From contig MU130157.1 in assembly GCA_015039465.1 (NCBI GenBank), positions 259,186 through 323,185 of the forward strand: 64,000 nucleotides of DNA. Direction: 5' to 3'. Positions within the stretch are counted from its first letter, which is position 1. Each line of letters begins with the position of its first letter. The notes below the pieces were generated by a model. The model made no database searches and was not told the origin of the DNA. It saw only the letters and a list, made by a program, of their open reading frames with translations. Source of the DNA: Phlegmacium glaucopus. Its lineage: Eukaryota; Basidiomycota; Agaricomycetes; Agaricales; Cortinariaceae. Below are positions 21,621 to 34,111 of this stretch, in pieces. Both the position numbers and the translations under genes were made by a program.

Positions 21621-23519
21621 CTAAGCCGACGGCTGTGACTGTCTATTGATTTGGACAGTTGAATGGGGAAGGAAATGCGAAATGCGAACGAAGAATAACG
21701 TCAGCCCCATAAGAATATAGAACACCAGGTTACCACCTGCGAGGTGTCTTTGCAAGGAGATCGAAAAGAGGGATGAAACGAGAACAGGTGACATCGATCT
21801 CATTCCAGAGGTAAGCATCTGACCGATCCCAAGAGCAGTGCCCATACGCCCACTGTCAGCGACGTGCTGTGCTAGCACAACCTGCATGGAACCTGTTAAA
21901 ATTTCAATGTATAAGTACTTCCACCGTTCAGATGAATAGTTTATAAATACATACCATAAGCGCTGGAAATAGACATGTAGCAACTTAGTTGGATCACCAT
22001 GCAAGCGACGACAAAGCCATCCACTCTACCCGCAATTTGAGCGAAATGCCGCATAACTGGGTATAGCGCAAAACAGGCGATGAGACCAGGGAACGCCATG
22101 ATGTACATCCTCCTTGCGCCATACTTCCTGATCAGCGGACCAAGGGCATTTGCTTGAATAACAGCATTGATACAGCCAAAAGTCCCAAACGTAACGCCAA
22201 TTCTGAAGGGATCCAAACCAAGGCCACCCGACGGGATAGACGTGGAATAGAAAAGTGGTAAGAGAACGAAATGACCCATATCGAGGAAAGCTAGGGCGGC
22301 ATAGTTCAAATAAATTAAAAGAAGTCCTCGGGTCAAAAACGATGACGTGTTGCTTTCAAGTCCTGAGGAAGAATTACTTGAAGACGGCGGTTGGGAGTGT
22401 TCAGTTGTGTCGGTAGCACCATAGTCGAGCCTTTCTCCATGGTTGATCAACGTGGACTTGGCCGTGGCATTGGGAATAATTATGTCGTCATCCAGTTGGC
22501 GTTGTTTACGTGCTGCAACAAGGGAAGGTAAAGTCTGAAGAAAACCTAGTAAGTCAAAAAATAGTTCTGGAGTGCTTTGAAACAATACCTCTTTTAATCC
22601 CAAGAATGAGATTATGAAAGTTACAAATGCAAGGAATCCAGCTGTAGCGCATGGAAGGAAATATGGATGCTGTCGTAGGTAATGTATCTGTCCCAAAGTG
22701 TCTGGCCATCTGGTTGCAGGATTGGAAAGAACACCGCCAATTATGGGCCTAGGAAGTAGGGTTATTCAGGCCTCAAGACGAGAGTACCATTGTACCTACG
22801 CAATCGTTGAGCCAGTGCTCCACATCAAAGGTATTAAAGCATAAGCATCTCCAATGTTGGAAGCATCTGTTATCTAGTCATATTTTCAGTTTGCGGCAAG
22901 GATATTCTAAAGGATTTAGAAACCTCCACGATCACGCTTTTTGTCACTCCTATGCGAACGTGTGAGAAAGGCAAGACGCAAAATTATGCAGACTTACCGA
23001 TGTTGCCATTGAACATACCCTGAAAACATCTCGAAAGGACAAGGGGTGCAAATTTAGTTGAAGCACCGAAAATAAACATTGAAACTGCCAAGCCAAGTGG
23101 ACCTAAAAGCAAGACAGGTCTACGTCCAAAGCGGTCCGATAAATAGCCCCATTGAATAACGGTCACAGCTTCTGCGAAGAAAAATGCAGATTCCTACACA
23201 AATAAAAAAAGTGAGTACAACTTTTGAGTTTGAGGGATCAACGCACTATGATACCGGCGTAATACCCAGTCCTGCGTTCGTCTCCGTTTGTGACACCAGT
23301 CTCTCTGACGAGTTTATTGATGAATGGGTAGATGACCAGAGCTGTAATAGGTTCTGCAAACTGTATCAAGATAACGATAAAAATTTGGAATTTTGGTAAC
23401 GGAGTCGGTCTTTCCCAAGCTGCATGAATGGCTGCATTGTCGCGATCGTGGGCAGTATGGTTAGCATCATCGCCATGCGCAAAATTGCTTTCAGCCGCAT
23501 TCACCGTCTGAGTCGACAT
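21621..23519 (-). CDS. MFS transporter copy E (DHA1/ZIFL-like), inverted, intact
   Basis: The start ATG is at 23517-23519 (MSTQTVNAAESNFAHG, almost the same as copy C) and the stop is at 21621. Seven exons correspond one-to-one with copy C: exon 2 carries ESAFFFAEAVTVIQWGYLSDRFGRRP and ends at about 22997, a 26-nt exon encodes VTKSVIVE, then ITDASNIGDAYAL, then the large exon with LINHGERLDYG, and a terminal exon ending RQSQPSA. No stop or frameshift was found. The promoter (23520-23700) and 3' flank are also duplicated from the copy C locus, so this is a whole-gene inverted duplication. A 12-nt shortening of the central loop (QLDDDIIIP) is the main difference. Function as for copy C. Confidence 0.9.
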
Positions 23520-23700
23520 TTGCTGAGTCTCAAGTAATCGATGTAGGAGAATGTAGAATCATTATCAATTTTCATATCACCTCTTATCAAGGGTTTGTGT
23601 GAGAAATTAGATGGATGGGACTACGCATTGGTCATTATGCGCAGGGGTGATCAGTTCCGTAATAGGCTATACGCACGGTCGGACCTGTCGGGACTGGGAG
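23520..23700 (-). promoter_or_regulatory. Upstream region of MFS copy E, conserved with copy C
   Basis: This aligns with the 170 bp upstream of copy C in inverted orientation, retaining GTCCGACCGTGC, the GATCAC block, GCGTAGTCCCAT and a TGATAAGAGGTGATATG segment near the expected promoter core. Differences are small substitutions and short indels. Confidence 0.6.
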
Positions 23701-24784
23701 TTGCAGGGACATCTTGATGAAAGTATGTATATAGACGCCCAAGACCGTCCTCTTGGCGGAACACCGGATTATCAGGCCTAAAGGCTCCTAAAGGTGTTCG
23801 CCAATCTCGACAGATTTTTTGAAAACATTAAGGCCGCGGCCTATTCCGTACAGAATATATTGATAGGGTTCAAAATCGAGATACCTGGTGTGCGATTCCA
23901 GATAGGATGCAGGCCTTTAGAGGATGCCATATGCATGTCCAGACAAAGCAGGGTGGTGAACATATTGCCACCATGGAATCAGAAACGAGGGTTTTTTTCC
24001 CCATATGATTTGTTGCTATATTTGTGTATCTTTGGCTATTGGCACCTGTGGTCCTCTGTGGTCCTTCAGAAGATGTAGAGGGTGTAGCAGAGGTGAGTTT
24101 GTAGATTTTCTGTTGCAGTCCTACCTCATCTGTTTAGAGAGGCCGGAGCATGAGTATACTTGGTCACCGTCGTTCGCCGTTCTCATATTGGTCATGGTTT
24201 GGTTGTCGGTCTCTGCCACACCGGCCCATGTATATAAGTATGATGTCAACATTATATTTATCCTTATCCTTCGCAACCCGTGTTTTAAAATCTTACTGGA
24301 AAGATTGAATTCATTTTCACGCGGCCTTCTCTCGCCAGGTGGTTTGATAAATTTTGAAGTCAAACTTGCCAGTGGAGAAGACGGGAAGAAATTTCTTTTC
24401 AATACTCTCCAGGTACATCTAGCCACAACGCTATCCTTTCGTCACAAGAAATGACCTTGGTTAGTTTCAGGATACCTTTGCAGCGGTCAGGGGTGAGGAA
24501 GCGCGCAAGGCTTTTTACAATGATAATAGCATTTTCGATGGGTATGTAGGGGTGGTACGCAGTTGCTGCAGTTCTACATATCGTCTCTCCCTTCATTCTG
24601 TAGTAGTTTATTCACGTACATACTATATGGTTCGCCACAACGGAGAATAAATAGGATTTAAAATAATAATAATAATAATAAATGTAGGGGTGGTAAAGTC
24701 GTACAGGTCTAGGGCCCTCATTTGGTTTTTATACAGAAATCCCTTGTTAACATACATTCAACAATCATCTATGCGTTACCTCCT
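23701..24784. other. Intergenic; possible gene relic on the minus strand
   Basis: Most of this stretch is non-coding. On the minus strand, 24596 to about 24325 contains two coding-like runs: a 40-codon frame with YHPYIPIENAIIIVKSLARF, then, after a GTATCC...GGCTAG segment, a frame with YLESIEKKFLPVFSTGKFDF ending in TGA. The frames do not join with any splice pair I could find, so a pseudogene or mis-split gene is possible. Confidence 0.3.
24662..24681. repeat. AAT trinucleotide microsatellite
   Basis: Six or more uninterrupted AAT units in intergenic DNA, 100 bp downstream of the SRPK-like gene's stop. Confidence 0.9.
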
Positions 24785-26089
24785 TCAACAGAATGCGCAC
24801 GAGCAAGCATTGGCCATCGCTAACCATTCATGATTTGCGCACTCCCCCACCTTAAGTCGTTTCTGGGGATCCAACCGAAGGCAGCCTTTGATGAAAGCCG
24901 AAGCTTGAGCTGCTTCGTTCTGGTTGAGCACGTCCGAAAGACCCGCTTCAATAGAAGTAACAAGGCCGTGATGCTCAGCATTATAATCTTTCATTTTATT
25001 GTCGCTGAGCCATTCTTCTGGGACATCGTCTTCAAGAGCGGCACGCATCGCGGCGATTCGTTTGGAAGTGTTTCCATTTAGGTGAAAGAGAGCGTTTCCG
25101 GTAAGGAGACTGAATGTCTACGAGCATAATTTTGATCAGAATCACAAATAAATCTATTGCGTGCGACTTACCAGACATCCCAGCATCCAGATATCAGTTT
25201 GAGGCGAACACGATGCCCCTTGCAGTAAGGTCTCAGGTGCAGATAGATAGTCTGCATTCTTTTCGGGTTTGTAATTCCACCGCTGGGCTATTAAAATGTG
25301 ATCAGAACCCCACGAACTAGCGCAAATAAAGGAAAAACCCCCCCTAACCATGTCCCAAGTTGTCGAGATGGATCAACCAGTCAACAACGACTTTCTTCTT
25401 GTCATTCCATTTAAAACTGTGTTTCAGAGGCTGTGACAGCGTAGTGGTATATTTCTTGACCTTCAGAGTGGTTGGTGGGGGTTCTGAGTCGAGGACGGGC
25501 TTGAGGTGTTTGATTTGTGTCGCCGTTGAGAAAAATATGTTTTCCGCTTTAATCTCTAAGAGTAGGTTAGCGATAACGTCAAGATGAAATAAATCATGAT
25601 AAGAAACATACGTCCATGCATTATTTTAGCATTGTGCAAGCCTTTGAGTGCGCTAGAAACACTCCAAACGATCCGCTGCACTACATGAACGGGGAGCTGC
25701 TGCTTCTCGGCACCTCGTTGCAAGTCCTGGACAGAGGTGCTCAATGGGTTCATCACGAAACAAAGATGCGATCCTGCGCTGCTTTCCTCCCAGAAACTCC
25801 CGTGAAATACTGGAAGCCCCAGGGAAGGACTGAGCTTGTCCGCTGCCTTGATGATAGGAAGTTCCACAGTCTTTGCGCGCTCTGAGGCAGCGACACTGAA
25901 GATCTTCACCACATAGTATTCCGGATTGTGGGCACGTAAGACGAGCCATGTAGATGAGCGGGGACCGTATCCAAGTTTGCGTACGATTTCGTACTTGTCG
26001 CCATTAAGTTTCTGGGCAATCGCAGCGGGGTAGTGTCCACCACCCTCGGATGGAGAGAGATTTAGAGGTTCTTCAGGGAAAGAAGACAT
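24785..26089 (-). CDS. SRPK-like protein kinase, probable pseudokinase
   Basis: Four exons (26089-25612, 25555-25349, 25287-25172, 25117-24785) joined by GT-AG introns give 377 residues. The order of features is SRPK/CMGC-like: a glycine-rich loop LGYGPRSSTWLV, the ATP-anchoring lysine in YYVVKIF, a catalytic loop, a split activation region, DYLSAPETLL, DIWMLGCLTFSLLTG, and a C-terminal FIKGCLRLDPQKR block. The loop reads HGQIKAEN across the first intron, so the usual H-x-D aspartate is glutamine. The DFG position reads as LDNLGHAQ. Kinases of this group phosphorylate SR splicing factors, but loss of the catalytic Asp argues for a regulatory or scaffold role, or decay. All splice joins keep frame, so decay is not obvious. 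Confidence 0.8.
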
Positions 26090-26842
26090 AGAAATTGGGA
26101 GCCTTCAGCGACGTATTTTCCGGCCAAGTTTACAGGGTCTTGCAATATGGTTTGCACAAAAAAATTGTAGCGAAGCGTTATGATGTGATCGCCTGTCAAT
26201 CAAAATTTAGCTTCACTGTAAGGATGCGTGCAAATATGGCTGTCAGTACATCAAACACTGTGCAGCAGCGAATTTTTTGTGCAAACTATAATTTGGGAAA
26301 ATTGAAAAAATGCTGGTGATATATGGTGCGATATAACGCTTGTTAGTGACCACGATGTGAATGTTTATATAGCCTTAGTCGTGAAATTCATACAGTAAAA
26401 TGAAGGCACAGGGGAAGGAAGACTTACGTCCGACATGTTGACGTTATACATGAAGATACTATGCAATGAGACTAATTAAAACAAATGAGTTATCAACTTG
26501 AGCAATACAGGAGAGAGTGTAACGACAACAAATTTTATGAGGTGGCTATCAAGACAAGTATGTGGGTTTGGTTTGGTGTACGTGTGGATATTTTAGTAAG
26601 TGAGTAATGCAGTCAAGAAAGTAGTTCGTATGTGTATAATGTTAATGAAGAAAAAAAAAGGTTGTAAGAGCAAGGGAATGCCGTTCCGATCTAGATTGAG
26701 TAGGTGCAGAAACCAAGCCAAGCTAATATAGGGGTCATTGAGTTAAAACAGAAAGGTGAGTCGGTGAGTGTTACAGGAATCGGTTCGCGATAGAGAGATC
26801 CAGCCAGAAAAAAAAAACAAAGAACTTAATGACCACGAGCAG
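26090..26842. other. Intergenic, no supported gene
   Basis: AT-rich 750-bp stretch between the divergently transcribed SRPK-like gene's 5' end and the SPT2 gene's 3' end. No coding frame is supported. Near 26645-26660 there is a short purine run. Confidence 0.4.
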
Positions 26843-28363
26843 CTACACTCTCTCTCTTTCTTTCTTGCGTCTTCGCTTTTCTTGCTCGTGGCGTGCCTCT
26901 TCCTGCATAGCCAGCAATTCCTCTTTCTTCGCAATGCGGGCGCTTTAAAAAAGAAGCGAGGGTTAGATTTTCCAAGTAGAAAGCAAAATACTAGCAGCTG
27001 AAAAGAGTGGACATCTGACCTGTATGCCTCTTCTCTCTCGAGAAGGACCGCATCGGCTTCCATGTCTTCGTCATCGCTGAAGACATCTCGGGAGGTATAT
27101 TGTTGCCGATCCTTGCCGAACATTTTCCATATAGTGGATGAGATGTCTGACTCCATGTGGCGCCTCTTAGGAGGTGGTGACTCAGAGGGACTTGGGGAAC
27201 GAGGACGTTTCGGCCGGCTATGTGCTGTTGATGAGGAGGGTCGTTGTGTAGTTGTGTTCGCCTTGCCGATCTTGGGTATTGTGGTTTTCGAAGTCGATGG
27301 GGTAGATGAGACGGCTTGCTTGCTTGTACCGCGTGGGTACGCACTTGAGTGTTTGCTGGCAGCAGCCGGTGCCGGCGAAGGTTTCAAAGATGAAGCTTCC
27401 TTCAGGGATGTCGGTGCAGAAGATGATGACCGTTCAGGAGGACCTGACCCGCGAGGTAAAAAATTGACGGTCTGACGATATCACGGCTAAGAAGGACTCA
27501 CGAGGACCAGGAGAGTCGGCGCCAGAAGTAGTGGCCGAAGTAGAGACCACTTGCTTCAACTTCTCCTGTTGCTTCTTCGTAGGACCAAAATACCCGTCGA
27601 AATTACGGGCTTCATCACCCTCGAGAACTTGACCGGATCTCTTCTTTTTAGAATCATAGAACATCTCTAGTTCCGAACGTCTGTCCTTGTTCTTTCCTCC
27701 TAGAACCTTTAGCGTCATGGGTAAGGATGTAAGGCGTTCTTTAACTGACTGCCCAGATGCAACGTCGGCAGTTGCGCCTGATGTTTTGATATCGAGGACG
27801 CCGCCAGGTAACTTTTTACCATGCTTAGAATAACTGCCAGTAGCCGTGGATCGTTTCGCAGTGGTGTAAGTTCTGCGCAGCTCCGCCTTAAGTTTCCGCT
27901 CACGTATCTCTTCACGGGTAAGTGCAGGGCCTGACGGTTCATCGTCTTGGTCATCAGGGACTCTAAGCTTGCGAACAGCTTCACGATTGCTAGAGGACGA
28001 AGAGGGCCAGTTAGGTGAATCTCCAGAGCCATTAGAAGAGTGTTTTCCGGCAAGTTTCGCAGCCTTCTTAGGGCCATATCGGAGGGTATCTCTCTGCTCC
28101 TCCTCTCGTCGCTGTTGAGCCAGCTGCTTGGCTTGGCGCTCGACGTCAAGCCGTTGCAGCCGTTCCTGTTCCCGTTTCTGGTCTTCAAAACGCTTAAGTA
28201 GCCGTTTCCTCTCCTGTTCCTTCTCCTTGGCCTCTCTTTCTTCCTGCTGCTTTTTCTGCTGGACCTCCTTCCGCCGGCGTTCTTGTAGGGCACTTTCAAC
28301 CACTCGCTGACTCTCCTTGGTGTGAGTGGCACTTAGTGCCATTAACGATGCGAAAGATGTCAT
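26843..28363 (-). CDS. SPT2: SPT2-domain chromatin protein
   Basis: Three exons (28363-27502, 27443-27020, 26942-26843) give 461 residues. The protein starts MTSFASLMALS, passes through a long Glu/Lys/Arg/Gln coiled coil (about residues 20-90), then disordered Ser/Pro-rich stretches, and ends in the conserved SPT2 box: SSTIWKMFGK, SDDEDMEADA, then a basic EEARHEQEKRRRKKE tail. SPT2 binds DNA and H3-H4 through this C-terminal box and acts as a histone chaperone during transcription elongation; that is family knowledge. The last exon is only 100 nt, and the stop is TAG at 26843-26845. The acidic residues before the box match the family order. Single-copy, no sign of decay. Confidence 0.85.
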
Positions 28364-28679
28364 TCGTAAAAGCAGACAAGAGTGAAATGACCAAGAAAGT
28401 AGTCTAGTGGGCTATGGAAGAGGTGCGCTGTGGTAGGTTGGTTATATAAGGTCAACCGTGGCTATACATATAGAGCAAGCGTCCAAGTCCGAAGTCCGAG
28501 TTTTGTCTTGTTTGGCACTTGACAAAGGCTGACACCATACTTCGGAAACTCCGGCTGGCCACAGCTGACCACAAGTAAGAATGCTATTGTTTCGTAGTAC
28601 AAGAGTGCTATCGATTCAAAGGTAAGTCAAAACAATATGTCATGATCGTAACGATGGCATGAAGATCATCATTTGTTCG

Positions 28680-30689
28680 TTAGTTTGTCCAAATCTGTCG
28701 AGGGAGCATCGAACTGAGAACTAAAGCACCGCAAGTTACAACGACGAGCACGTAGTACACAAGGTATCCTCCCAGATAATTCCTTTCAATGGATAAGGAG
28801 AAAAGAGAGTTGGCCGCAGCAGGTCCAATTGCCCGCATAATGCTCACCGACATCTGTCAGGTTGTCAGCTAAAGGCTAGTCCACTGCCCACACGTCATAA
28901 TGAGAAGAAGACGAACCTGACTCAGGCCATTCGTGGCTCCGAGGGATGCACGGTTAGGTGATGCAGCGGCTATGAAGATAAATATGGCCCCTGAATCAAA
29001 ACGTTAACTTTGTCAGAAGAAGGAAAGAATGGGTTAGAGATTGTGAGGGGAACACCGACCATAAGACAGGCCGAGTGAAAGCCCTGAAATAGTTTGGAAT
29101 CCAATTGCCGTCCAAACTCCTGCACTGTACCCTTGAGTTCGTGCCAAGGCGTTCGCAATGGGGAACGTAAGAAATGCGGGGACTGCGGTGGAGATCCCCA
29201 TAATAAAAGTCTTCTTCGAGCCCCAACGATCATGGATCCCGGCAAAGAAGAACACTTGGAATATGCCGTTCAAAATTCCGGATAGGGAGAGCAGTTTACC
29301 GATCGAGGGTGGCGGTAAACCCAAACCCCCGAGATGAATGGGGGTGGACAGAAACACTGGCTGAATGGCTCGGAACGCAATATCCACGAGCGATAGGGAG
29401 GCATAGTTTCCAGCAGCAATAAGTACCCGTGGGGTAAGTAAAGCTCGTAGGGGAAGAGGTTGAGCATCGTCGTCGATGTTTTGAACTGTCTTCGTAGTTT
29501 GCCCAGGTATCGTTGCAACAGAAGCGTCTGTTGATCCGATGGCATTTTGGAGGGTAGGCTTCTTCCTTTCTGTTGTAATATTGAGTAATCGGCCAATGGA
29601 GATGGGTGCAGGGACTGTTTCTTTGAGAAACAAGAAAGTGACAAGCCAGGCGATAAGAGAAAAGGTAGCTGGAATAGCGCAAGGTAGAAAATAAGGATAT
29701 TTTATAAGAAATACATTTTGGCCGAACAGATCTGGAAATCTCTCGGCAGGTCGTGCAAGCAAGCCGCCAATAACTGGGCCAAGCTAACAAAAATAGATCA
29801 GAGCCAGATATACGTTCGGGATGAACGGATTTTACTGTAGCTCCAGAAGACCATGCTATTGGCATGTAAGCGTATGCCTAATGATAATGGAAGGATGAGC
29901 ATAGGGAGCAATAATAACGCGCCTCAAAAGACTTACTTTAGATATATTCGTGGTATCAGTCATTTCAGCCATCATACTACATTACAGCAGATATAATCAA
30001 CATTCACTGTCCAACATTCCATAGACGTACCTCTTGATGACTCCGATGTTTCCATCTAGAGAGAAAACATCAGTATTTGTGATGAGAGCACGGTCATATG
30101 TAAAGACGTACTTAGTGCCCCATTCAAGCTACGACTGAAGGAGATAACGTACCTTAGCAACCTTAATTAACAAGATGGGCGAGCACGTACCTTAGCACTA
30201 GTCCCCAGAAGGTTCTAGAAAGCCCAAAGCAGAACATGGATATTGATAATCCAAAAAGTCCAGTCAGAATAACAGGTTTCCGGCCGATACGGTCGGATAT
30301 CCGACTCCAATGCAATACAGTGAAAGCCTGAGTCAGGAAAAATAATGATTGCTATACGTCATAATCATGAGTCAAGGAGGCTCTTACAGAGGGAGTCAAC
30401 GCATGCGCACCATGATACCAACATAATATCCCACTTTGCTCTCGTTGCCGTGTGTGATGCCAATATCACGAATGAGCTTTTGAGATTCACAAAAGTTTGT
30501 CAATTTAATAAACTCCCTATATAAAAAGGAGCATACCTGAGGTGCGAAGGGATAGATGACATTCGACGTCAACGGTTCGGCGAGCTGAAGAAACAATACT
30601 AGGGTGAACTGGAATACCGGTAGTGGGGTGGGGTGTTTCTTCCCATTTCCTGCCAACAATGGAGTCTCCTCGTCGACCTGACCACTCAT
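28680..30689 (-). CDS. MFS transporter copy F (divergent DHA1/ZIFL-like)
   Basis: The ATG is at 30687-30689 (MSGQVDEETPLLAGNGKKH) and the stop TAA at 28680-28682. Multiple short introns split the first half (junctions after FAPQ, GIM, VLS, GALN, VIKS, ISK and GAT), each GT-AG and in frame. It contains HWSRISDRIGRKP (MFS loop A), EMTDTTNIS, the RPAERFPDLFG loop, a central hydrophilic loop, and NRASLGATNGLSQ near the end. It differs from copies A-E in intron number and in the dileucine-like ETPLL start, which it shares with H and resembles in G and I. It is therefore an older subfamily (F-I). Substrate unknown; vacuolar targeting through the acidic dileucine is possible. Confidence 0.85.
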
Positions 30690-32989
30690 ATATATCTAGG
30701 TGAGAGAAATTTTTGAAAAGGAAGAAAGCTATAAGACAACAGTAGTTTGAGGTACTTATATATATGCATAAACCGGACCGTCATTTATGCAATTAAAAAG
30801 GTCGGGTCACTTACGCATCTCCGGTCGGCAATTCTCAGCTTATTATGTAATCGATTTCTTATCGATGTTCCTGCCCAAAAAAAACTCTCCATATGTTGGC
30901 AGAGAACGATGATACACATCTTGGGAGATGCTTGCGCTCGTCGATGGAGTTCACTTCCAGGACCAGTGAGCCCTGTGCACGAACACCTGACCGCATGTCC
31001 CGAGTCTTCAGTGCGTAAATTACGTTCCCACATATAATCTGATGAGCAAAAATGACATATATATCCCCGAAGCTGGGCCTCTCTTGCCGTACCGGAACTT
31101 GTAACGCCAGAGTCTTTTGACTTGGTTATCGAATGCCTTCGCAGGCGACGGGCCACGTTATAGGCTTTCCAGAAGATCTATTAAAATATGGGACTTGGAA
31201 CTCAACCCCTCGGATTTTTACAAAGAGCGATAACTTGATTTCGACCTTTCGTCACGCACACGTCTTAGCCGAAATCGAGTGACAACGAGCATCTCGAAAG
31301 ATTGTACCTGCTGTCTTATCCACATTTGTGTTCTTGTTGGATTCTACCACTGGGCCATGTTGAACTGTCAACTAGTCAGCGTGGTTCTGGAATATGTTGA
31401 CAGGAAATTCTAAGGGACCTTGCAAGACCAATTATACTTCCTCCTTTGATCTCCACGCAACCTGCTTCCAACTTGTCCCTACATACCCGATCATAGAATG
31501 CTATATCCAACATCGACTATGACAGTATATTAATACCTTGCCATAAACTATGCTCATGAGGTCTAGGTGACCGACGTTCATTCAAGGAGCTACCTTCTTA
31601 TTCAGGTTGAAGGCTCATTTCGCTGAAATGGACTGCATCTGGAACTTTACATCTGGAACTTTACATCTGGACTCGATTCTAACGCTCTGCTTTTAGCATC
31701 TTTCTTTGGAATATCAGTTAACCGGCTAGCTATCCTAGATGCCTGGTTAATCCCGAGAGTTTTTTATTCACCTGTTGTCCGACTACTAATGGGGTTGTTA
31801 CAGTGTAATAGCCATAATGATAGGCTGAATAAATGCAAAGCTAGGGACTGCTAGGGAACAACTGGTCCTGCCGTGATGGTCCGCGAAGTTTAGACATCCT
31901 TGCTTCAAAATTCGGATAGAAAATGATATCGACAACTCAGCCATTCATCCTGTGTTGCCTCTTCGGGGATCTTCCCATCGCATTTGAGAAGGCTCTTACT
32001 TAGGTGCTGACTCTTACCCTACGAGTGTAGACATACTCCCGAAATACGGCGAACTGAGCGGCAGTCGCATCACGTATCGATTGATTCGATTCCACCCCCT
32101 GGCGGGCCAAATTCCGAATTGTGCACTATTCTCCCACCCGGAGCATTGAGTCGGCTCAGGTCGGCTCCCCCGGGTAGCCCTTCCTAGGTTTTCTGATAGT
32201 CTTCCAGCTTGGGATCCTCCAGTACCAAAGATAGAAAATCAAGGCTATGTATGAATGATAAATTCATGATCATTACAATCTAGATTCCTTTTCCCATTGT
32301 TCAAATAAATGAGCCAGACGTGCGACGAATGAGCCATTTGCGACGGAACAACATTTGACAGTTTCTCGTCTTCCCCTAGCGCTATTTGAGCGAGAAACTT
32401 TTGTATGGAAAACGAATCCAGAACATATCATGTGCTGCAGCAAATATGGCGGACTCCACCAGACCTTTGAAACCAGAGGATGCTCTATTCGGCAATGGCG
32501 AAACAGTGATCTTTGAAGTTTGAATGACCAGAATTTGAATTAGTTGTACGAATACTCATATTAGCAAGAAGGCGAGTAAGCAGTTATCGACCCGGACCTA
32601 CAGCAACACCCTCGACATCTCCAGCGCAACACATGCCAGCTCGTTCAACTGCCCAGCAGAGCACAGTCAGCAATAGGCAACACAGATATCAAATACGAAC
32701 ATAGCCGCATCTCGCTCTCGTGGCACGCCGACGCCCCCAGCCCTTGCAACACTCAACTCGAAATCTCAAGCCGTCAAGGCGAAGAAACCTGCCCGGGCTG
32801 CCCCCAAGCGAACGAGGAGTTGGTAACGTCAAAAGGAAACTACAGCAGGATGCCACCTGGATAAAATTCTTGCTGTCTTCTTCTACTCCACACCACCCTT
32901 CCTCCCCCCATTGCCAATATCACCCTTCTGCTCCTGTACCGTGAGCGTGAGCACACTAGTTGAATCAGGCAGAGAGCCACCAAACTTGA
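30690..32989. other. Long intergenic stretch, no supported gene
   Basis: About 2.3 kb upstream of MFS copy F and downstream of a small minus-strand gene. No frame shows coding character. At about 31637-31673 a short direct repeat (ACATCTGGAACTTT, about 2.5 copies) is present. 32610-32940 has proline-rich, arginine-rich short frames of unclear meaning. Confidence 0.4.
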
Positions 32990-33470
32990 TTAGTCATATG
33001 GCGGCCCAGTCAAGAGAGCGTCGGCTATCTGTGTCATGAACGTTGACGGTTGCAAGTTCTTGGCTTCCAATGTCTTTATGTCACTGGCATAGGCATCAGG
33101 ACTCAGCAAAACGACTGTAACGGTCTTCCTATCATGGCTACAGAGGTGCATAGGATGCTCTTCCAAATCGAAAAAATCGAGGATCTTGCAAAAAACATCG
33201 TCGATCCTCCCGTCATTTGGATCCGAGGTATTCAGAAACTTCTGGATTTTTTCAATGTCAATGATGTATCCCTGAATGTAAGGCTACCTCGTGTAAGAAA
33301 AGGTCTCGAAAAGGAGAAGCAGAATCATCATACCATCATCCATGGGTGGCAAAACGCTCTGAAGAATGTGGATCGTGACACTGACAGTTCGTTACACGGT
33401 GACGATCGACGGCTTCACACTGGCCGCACTTAGCAACATTCTTCGTGCCTTCCTCGTTGCTCCTACTCAT
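32990..33470 (-). CDS. Small hypothetical protein on the minus strand
   Basis: A stop TAA lies at 32990-32992. The terminal exon (33271-32990) is 93 codons of clearly protein-like sequence (YIIDIEKIQKFLN, DPNDGRIDDVFCKILDFFD, TVTVVLLSPDAYAS, QIADALLTGPPYD), preceded by an acceptor (ACATTCAG). An upstream ATG at 33468-33470 gives MSRSNEEGTKNVAKCGQCEA, which can join in phase 0 through a GTAACG donor near 33395. I do not recognise a family; the CGQC pair could be part of a zinc-binding motif. The overlapping plus-strand frame (127 codons from 33050) looks like its shadow. The first-exon join is uncertain. Confidence 0.42.
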
Positions 33471-34111
33471 TAATTACAAACATTTGTCTCTATTTCCTTC
33501 CCATCCAAATAAGTCGTGTTCCAGATGATTCCATTTGTGAACCCTAAGATGTTTGGAGCCAACTGTTACGGTAATGTTCGGAAACGATTCAAACGAAGAA
33601 TGGAGTCAAGTGCATTGCCACCAAAACAAACAGTTGCAAATATTAATAAGGGGCAACGGAAAAAGTGCGGAATGTGTCTGAGGATCCTTGTTTCCAAACC
33701 ATCACCATCTCTGTTCTTGTTTTTCTGTTCTGTTGGCTATCTTCTTTGTATCAGTTACCCACGTCAAAAATTTCGCTTGTGAAAATCGCCCTTGTATCTA
33801 TACTCAACTGATGTAAGAGCTCCTTCCTATGTCATTCGCTGAAGAATCTCTCTTGTGTAGAAACACACTGTCTTGTATGCGCCTATTGTTGGCGCTCTCC
33901 TCTCTATCATGTTTCATACTAGACTCTTTATGTTGTTCGCTTTTCTTGCCTGTCTCTTTTTAACCCATTTTATCGTCGATACTCAATCATGTCCGTGGTA
34001 CTTTTTGCAGAGAAAAAGCTCATTTCAGACACCAAAGTTTCCGCACTTTTGAGTTTTACTACCCACGTCAAGTCAGTTTTAAACGACACTGAAGACCCTT
34101 GGTGCGGATAT
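33471..34111. other. Intergenic, putative shared upstream region
   Basis: No gene is supported. Pyrimidine-rich segments (about 33700-33970) precede the RRM gene on the plus strand, and short plus-strand frames here lack coding character. An alternative upstream ATG for the RRM gene exists at 33989 in the same frame. Confidence 0.4.

Noticed and set aside
3182..23519. A secondary-metabolite gene cluster with multiple transporters
   Set aside because: No polyketide synthase, non-ribosomal peptide synthetase, terpene cyclase, P450 or cluster regulator was found among the genes here.
31637..31673. Short direct repeats (ACATCTGGAACTTT) as a regulatory array
   Set aside because: Only about 2.5 units with no gene close by; consistent with slippage.
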